Shown here: one piece after another, positions 6,114-10,216 of the stretch
Position numbering within the stretch: the first letter of the stretch is position 1
Layout: each line of letters starts with the position of its first letter
Assembly (NCBI GenBank): GCA_021604825.1
Contig: BQJS01000174.1
Span: forward strand, 1 to 10,216
Source: Phycisphaerae bacterium
Lineage (GTDB): Bacteria > Planctomycetota > Phycisphaerae > UBA1845
Direction: 5' to 3'
Length of the DNA stretch: 10,216 nucleotides
The notes under the pieces: model-generated
Databases searched by the model: none
Told to the model about the DNA's origin: nothing
What the model saw: only the letters and a program-made list of their open reading frames with translations
Position numbers and translations under genes: made by a program

Positions 6114-8006
6114 ATGTGGAAGATTCGATTGTTATCGGGCCTGTTGGCCCTGTTTTTCATCACAAATATCTCGCAGGCAGAAGTTCGTGTTCGGGTGGCT
6201 ACCTTCAATATCGAGACTTTTAACGGCGATCCTGTGCAGGAAGCCGCCGCCGTCGATGTTCTTCTTCGCGTGGGGGCGGACATCGTCTGCGTCCAAGAGA
6301 TCAACAACTCCCCCTCCAGCGCTTTCGTCGATCTAGCCACCGCCGCGGGCTATTCGTTTCGATTCCTCGCCGACTCAACCAACACGTTCGACGGCAGCAA
6401 GCACTCCGGCATCATGAGCATCTATCCTTTTGCGACAACACCTGTCACTCTCAATGCAATTGACCTCTCGGGCGACGGCAGCGCCAAAGACATCACCCGC
6501 AACTTCGTCCGCGCCGAATTCGACATCCCCGGCGCGGCAGAAAATCTTGTCATGATTGGCAACCACTGGAAATCAGGCAGCGCCGACGTCGACGAGTTTC
6601 GCCGATCGGTCGAAGCTTTGCGCACGATGCAGACGACGCTCCCTTACAATTCATCCACGATTCCGTACGTGGTTGTTGGCGACATGAACGACGACTTCAA
6701 CGACAGTCCAGACTCGCCATCGCAATTCAACTCGTTACCAGGCGGACTACCCGGTGGTTGGACATTGGGGAGTGACCTCTCGTTCCCGATTGCCAACGGT
6801 GTCTTCAAACCGATGCAAGCCAGTAGCGGATCGCAACGGTTGAACTTAATCCCCGCGTTTCAAAAGGACGGATCGGATGCCACCCGAAACGCGTCTGGAC
6901 GAAAGCTCGACTATATCTGGCGAAGCAATGCCGTCACGTTCGTCGGTTCGGAAGTGTACGACTCCGCAGATGAGGGTCTCGGCGGTGGATTGGCGAAATT
7001 CGGTGCGCCGCTATCGGCAGGAACCAGTGCGGCCGCCAGCGACCACTTGATGGTCTTTGCAGACATTGACATTCCCGACGATCAATCCGGCGCTTGCTGC
7101 ACTGCTTGCGGCTGTGACGACACGGTCAACGAAGCCGAGTGCCTGGGCTTGGGCGGAGAATTCCGCGGCGCTGGCGTGGAATGCGGCATGGAAATCCCGG
7201 CGTGCGACGCCCTTCCCAGCAACCTCGTCATCAATGAATTTGTCGTGTCACACGATGGCACTCAGGATCAAGAATTCGTCGAGATCAAGGGCGACCCGCT
7301 CGACCTGCTTTGCGGCTTGTCGATTGTGGTGATCGAAGGGGAGACGCTATCCAAGGGCAATGTGGACCTGCTCGTCTCGCTGGACGATTGCGGCGGTGGC
7401 ATCCCATGTGCCCTCGACTCCGAAGGCTATTTCGTCGCGGGCGGATCGGGCGTGGGTGCCGATTTGGTCATTGGCACCGGTATAGGTCGTTTTGAAAACG
7501 GAACACAGACTATCGCACTTGTCCGCAACGTGACGGTCTCGCCCAACGATGACATCGACACGGAAGCCGGCGGGGGAGATGGCGTAGAGGATGTCAGCGT
7601 CGGAATCGTCCTAGACGCGGTGGCTGTCATCGACGACGACTACCCGGTCAGCGACGCGGTGTACTTTGGCGCGATTCCACTTGGTCCTGATGGCACAACC
7701 GTACCAGCCGGCGGGGCGCGATGCCCGAACGGAGTCGATACCGACACATTCGACGATTGGGTCATCCTCAGCAAAGCCATCGACGGATCCGATGGTTGCG
7801 TCCCGTTTACACCGGGCGTGGACAACCCAACGGCGTGCGGCGGCGACTTCAACGGCAACGGTTCATTCGATCTTGAAGATTATGCCGGCATGCAGGGCTG
7901 CATGGACTCCGCGTCGGCTCAGTGCTCGGCATTGGAACTCGACGGCATTTGCGGGATCACGATCGACGATTACGACATCTTCGTGACACGACTCGCCGGA
8001 CCGTAG
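6114..8006 (+). CDS. Secreted endonuclease/exonuclease/phosphatase (EEP) family protein with Cys module, lamin-tail domain and dockerin-like tail
   Basis: A 630-residue exported protein with a signal peptide (1-22, cleavage near 'SQA'). Residues 24-318 are a complete EEP (DNase I-like) domain. The expected metal-binding and catalytic residues are all visible: N32 in 'TFNIET', E62 in 'VCVQEINN', H151 in 'GNHWKSG', D190 and N192 in 'VVGDMND', D266 in 'KLDYIW', and D310-H311 in 'ASDH'. The family hydrolyses phosphodiester or phosphate ester bonds; with an LTD, extracellular nuclease is likeliest, but a phosphatase or phospholipase is not excluded. A Cys module follows (326-364), then a long LTD (369-572) and a tail with a canonical calcium loop (D578, N580, N582, S584, D586, D589). 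The start is fixed by GGAG nine bases upstream (6101-6104). The radical SAM gene begins 22 bases after the stop, suggesting co-transcription. Its LTD resembles LTD 4 of the divergent protein. Confidence 0.93.
   Translation: MWKIRLLSGLLALFFITNISQAEVRVRVATFNIETFNGDPVQEAAAVDVLLRVGADIVCVQEINNSPSSAFVDLATAAGYSFRFLADSTNTFDGSKHSGIMSIYPFATTPVTLNAIDLSGDGSAKDITRNFVRAEFDIPGAAENLVMIGNHWKSGSADVDEFRRSVEALRTMQTTLPYNSSTIPYVVVGDMNDDFNDSPDSPSQFNSLPGGLPGGWTLGSDLSFPIANGVFKPMQASSGSQRLNLIPAFQKDGSDATRNASGRKLDYIWRSNAVTFVGSEVYDSADEGLGGGLAKFGAPLSAGTSAAASDHLMVFADIDIPDDQSGACCTACGCDDTVNEAECLGLGGEFRGAGVECGMEIPACDALPSNLVINEFVVSHDGTQDQEFVEIKGDPLDLLCGLSIVVIEGETLSKGNVDLLVSLDDCGGGIPCALDSEGYFVAGGSGVGADLVIGTGIGRFENGTQTIALVRNVTVSPNDDIDTEAGGGDGVEDVSVGIVLDAVAVIDDDYPVSDAVYFGAIPLGPDGTTVPAGGARCPNGVDTDTFDDWVILSKAIDGSDGCVPFTPGVDNPTACGGDFNGNGSFDLEDYAGMQGCMDSASAQCSALELDGICGITIDDYDIFVTRLAGP
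7089..7205 (+). repeat. Cys module in the EEP protein
   Basis: Residues 326-364 start 'GACC' and follow CC-x4-C-x8-C-x13-C-x6-C, with one additional cysteine in the first loop. This is the same framework as the six modules of the divergently encoded 1447-residue protein. It separates the catalytic domain from the LTD. Confidence 0.8.
7845..8003 (+). other. C-terminal dockerin-like calcium-binding tail of the EEP protein
   Basis: Residues 578-630. The first loop, 'DFNGNGSFDLED', has calcium ligands at positions 1, 3, 5, 7, 9 and 12 of a standard EF-hand loop. A second, degenerate half ('LELDGICGITIDDYD', 607-621) follows, as in two-repeat dockerin modules. Such tails are frequent on exported planctomycete proteins and may mediate attachment or calcium-dependent folding; no cohesin partner is visible here. 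Confidence 0.65.
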
Positions 8007-8028
8007 ATAAAACAGGAACGGGCGGCCT

Positions 8029-9339
8029 ATGCCCCACGTTGCGCTGGTGCCATTCACTGGCTTGCGTATCAAAGAAAAAGAGATGCTGGACTTGGGCATG
8101 TCGCTGCCAAGTCTGCGCAACCGTGGGGCTGATATCGCGCACTTGCCAGCATTGGGCTTGCTCACACTGGCCGGCCTGACGCCTGAGCACTGGACGCAGA
8201 GCTACCACGAAGCCGAAGCAGACGCGGATGGTCTGTTCGACCAAATCGTGGCGTGCAATCCGACGCTCGTCGCCATTTCCGCGTTGACAGCCACGATCAA
8301 CGAAGCATACGCGCTCGCGAAAAAGATTCGGTCTGCGGGCATTCCCGTCGTACTCGGCGGACTCCACGCAACCGCATGCCCCGCAGAGGTTCAACGTCAC
8401 TGCGATGCCGTCGTAGTCGGTGAAGGTGAAAGCGTCTGGCTTGAATTGCTAGCCGACGTCGAGGCTGGCACGCTCAAGTCAATTTACCAAGCCAGCGCCC
8501 CATTCGACCTCGGAACTTCCCCCGTACCGCGATTCGACTTGCTACCACCCGGCACGCGCCCGCGAATGACATTGCAGACCCAGCGTGGTTGCCCGTTCGC
8601 CTGCGACTTCTGCGGAGCCAGCCGCTTGCTCGGCCCCTTTCGCGAAAAACCCACCGCTGCCATTGAGAATGAGTTGCGGGCGATGATGCAGAGCGGTTCA
8701 TCGCGACTGCTTGAGTTGGCTGATGACAACACGTTCGCCGGCAAGCGAGATTGGACCCAACTTTTTGAACTGTTCGCACGTTACAAAATTCGATACTTCA
8801 CTGAAGTCGATTGGCGCATTGGCGAAGACCCGAAGTTGTTGCGAGCGTTGGCTGCCTCCGGTTGCATTCAAGTGTTGGTTGGCGTTGAATCGCTCGTACA
8901 CCCGCATACGGGCATGGGACTCAAGACGACATCGATCCATCGCGTGATGGACGCCATCGCTTCGATTCAAGCACATGGCATCGCGGTGACCGGGTGCTTT
9001 ATTGTGGGGAGCGATGGCGAAACCGAACAGAGCATCGACGAGTTGGGCGCGTTCCTGCTTCAAACGGACTTGGCTGACATCCAACTGACGCTGCTGACGC
9101 CCTTCCCCGGAACCGCGTTGTATCGCCGACTCAAGAAGGCTGGCCGGATACTCACCGATCGCGACTGGTCCCACTACACACTATTCGACGCAACCTATCA
9201 GCCCGACCAAATGTCCGTCCTCGAACTCGAACGATCATTTAGAGATTTGGTGCGGCACGTTTTCGAGTACAATGCCGTCACGAAACGGGCACGGATCAAA
9301 GAAGGCATTTTGAGAAAGCACTTCGAGATATGCGGTTAA
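8029..9339 (+). CDS. Radical SAM enzyme with N-terminal B12-binding-type domain
   Basis: A 436-residue cytoplasmic protein. Residues 1-150 resemble the Rossmann-like cobalamin-binding domain of class B radical SAM enzymes ('PVVLGGLHATACPAE' 106-120, 'DAVVVGEGES' 126-135). The classical DxHxxG His ligand is not seen, as is common in this class. The radical SAM core follows: 'QTQRGCPFACDFCG' carries the CxxxCxxC iron-sulfur motif (C188, C192, C195). Further core elements are 'LADDNTFAG' (230-238), 'QVLVGVES' (281-288), 'GCFIVGSDGET' (322-332) and 'LTPFPGTALY' (356-365). The family cleaves S-adenosylmethionine to a 5'-deoxyadenosyl radical; B12-dependent members often methylate unreactive carbons or remodel lipids, tetrapyrroles or natural products. 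The substrate here is unknown. ATG 8029 has AGGA (8014-8017) eleven bases upstream. It lies 22 bases after the EEP gene and overlaps the next gene by 10 bases. Confidence 0.92.
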   Translation: MPHVALVPFTGLRIKEKEMLDLGMSLPSLRNRGADIAHLPALGLLTLAGLTPEHWTQSYHEAEADADGLFDQIVACNPTLVAISALTATINEAYALAKKIRSAGIPVVLGGLHATACPAEVQRHCDAVVVGEGESVWLELLADVEAGTLKSIYQASAPFDLGTSPVPRFDLLPPGTRPRMTLQTQRGCPFACDFCGASRLLGPFREKPTAAIENELRAMMQSGSSRLLELADDNTFAGKRDWTQLFELFARYKIRYFTEVDWRIGEDPKLLRALAASGCIQVLVGVESLVHPHTGMGLKTTSIHRVMDAIASIQAHGIAVTGCFIVGSDGETEQSIDELGAFLLQTDLADIQLTLLTPFPGTALYRRLKKAGRILTDRDWSHYTLFDATYQPDQMSVLELERSFRDLVRHVFEYNAVTKRARIKEGILRKHFEICG

Positions 9340-10216
9340 CAAGCATCGCCAAATACTTGTTTGGAGATCGCGAAGCCATCATCGACATCGCCACAAGCAA
9401 GAGCGGATTGATCGTGGGCGGCTTATTCGTTCTGTCAGCCGGTTTCGCCCGCGAGTATGACGCTGAATATCTCGTCAAGGAACCGTGGCATGTGCTCATA
9501 CCGCTGGCGGCATCGCTGGTCGTCGCGTTCCCGATGTTCGCGTTGCTCTACGTGATCGGCCGACGCAGGCAGATGGGCAAGGTCCCGTTTCTCGGTGCGT
9601 TTCGAGCATTCCTCGTGTTGTTTTGGATGACCGCACCGCTGGCTTGGTTGTATTCGATTCCCTTTGAACGATTTCTAGGTCCGATTGGCGCCACGTACGC
9701 CAATCTCTGGCTCTTACGAATCGTGTCCGTCTGGCGCGTCGCCTTGATGACCCGCGTGGCGACAGTACTATTCGGTTACAGAATCGTGCCAGCATTTTTC
9801 TGTGTCATGCTAGTTGCCGACATTGCGATGCAAGTAGCACTCGCGGTCGCGCCCCTTCCAATTATTCAATTCATGGGCGGTATTCAAATTTCTGATTCTG
9901 CCAACATCATTGCAAACGCTGCGTGTCTCGTTTCATTCTTTGGCATACTAAGCTTGCCGGTATGGTTTATCGGTGTGATGGTCATCGCTTTTCGTCCGCA
10001 ATCGACATCGAATGCCATCGACTTGACGCACACTGCATCTCAAGAATCACGCATGCCGACTAGATTCGCCGCCGCAACCGTGCTCGCCTGGTTCATCGTC
10101 CTACCTTGGACGCAAGCCGAACAGCGCCTGCGGCATGAAGCAGAGAATCTGTTGATCAACGGACAGATCCCCGAGGGGCTTGCCACCATGTCCCAACATA
10201 ACGAAAGCGACTACCC
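9330..10216 (+). CDS. Multi-pass membrane protein of unknown function, C-terminus beyond the right edge
   Basis: A frame starting at ATG 9330 stays open to the window end (295 full codons). I do not recognise a named family. About six or seven hydrophobic segments are seen (roughly 26-41, 54-77, 90-110, 124-146, 152-175, 193-221 and 247-262). A basic loop 'GRRRQMGK' (77-84) follows the second, placing it in the cytoplasm by the positive-inside rule. The N-terminus ('KYLFGDREAIIDIA') is probably cytoplasmic; the part after about 263 is soluble with charged residues. The start overlaps the radical SAM stop codon by 10 bases, with no strong ribosome-binding site apart from GAG just upstream, so translational coupling is likely. 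The sustained hydrophobic pattern supports a real gene. It may be a partner of the radical SAM enzyme, but only position supports that. Confidence 0.8.
   Translation, partial: MRLTSIAKYLFGDREAIIDIATSKSGLIVGGLFVLSAGFAREYDAEYLVKEPWHVLIPLAASLVVAFPMFALLYVIGRRRQMGKVPFLGAFRAFLVLFWMTAPLAWLYSIPFERFLGPIGATYANLWLLRIVSVWRVALMTRVATVLFGYRIVPAFFCVMLVADIAMQVALAVAPLPIIQFMGGIQISDSANIIANAACLVSFFGILSLPVWFIGVMVIAFRPQSTSNAIDLTHTASQESRMPTRFAAATVLAWFIVLPWTQAEQRLRHEAENLLINGQIPEGLATMSQHNESDY

Noticed and set aside
7957..8400. 147-codon minus-strand frame opposite the EEP/radical SAM junction
   Set aside because: Both plus-strand genes there have clear conserved motifs; this frame is a codon-bias shadow.

Overview
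The window looks like Planctomycetota DNA, most likely Phycisphaerae or a close relative. The evidence is two very large secreted, Asp/Gly-rich proteins. They combine lamin-tail-like domains (LTD), a cysteine module starting with Gly-Ala-Cys-Cys, and dockerin-like calcium loops of the 'DVDLADF' type, a combination I associate with that phylum. The assignment rests on protein style only. No rRNA, tRNA, CRISPR array or insertion sequence was recognised.

Layout. (1) Positions 1-329, minus strand: the N-terminal 109 codons of a PilT-type pilus-retraction ATPase that runs off the left edge. (2) 505-1170, plus strand: a short monotopic sugar-phosphate transferase (PglC/WcaJ-type catalytic domain), divergent from pilT. 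(3) 1191-1231: a strong intrinsic terminator acting on the minus strand. (4) 1259-5602, minus strand: a 1447-residue secreted mosaic protein with four LTDs, a cadherin-like domain, six Cys modules, an internal dockerin-like segment and a C-terminal OB-fold-like region. (5) 5603-6113: a 511-base divergent intergenic region. (6) 6114-8006, plus strand: a secreted endonuclease/exonuclease/phosphatase (EEP, DNase I-like) protein with a Cys module, an LTD and a dockerin-like tail. (7) 8029-9339, plus strand: a radical SAM enzyme with an N-terminal B12-binding-type domain, 22 bases after the EEP gene. (8) 9330 to the right edge, plus strand: a multi-pass membrane protein overlapping the radical SAM stop by 10 bases.

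How the genes may work together. The two secreted proteins are transcribed divergently from one intergenic region and share the Cys module, a long LTD variant and dockerin-like motifs. Between them they carry the three domain types (LTD, OB-like, EEP) that occur in one chain in ExeM-type extracellular nucleases. I therefore suggest, as inference, that they are two parts of one extracellular nucleic-acid or phosphodiester degrading apparatus. The EEP, radical SAM and membrane-protein genes are spaced like an operon, but nothing in their sequences shows a shared pathway. The pilT and sugar-transferase genes look like ordinary neighbours. Apart from the divergent secreted pair, I see no clear sign of a new system.
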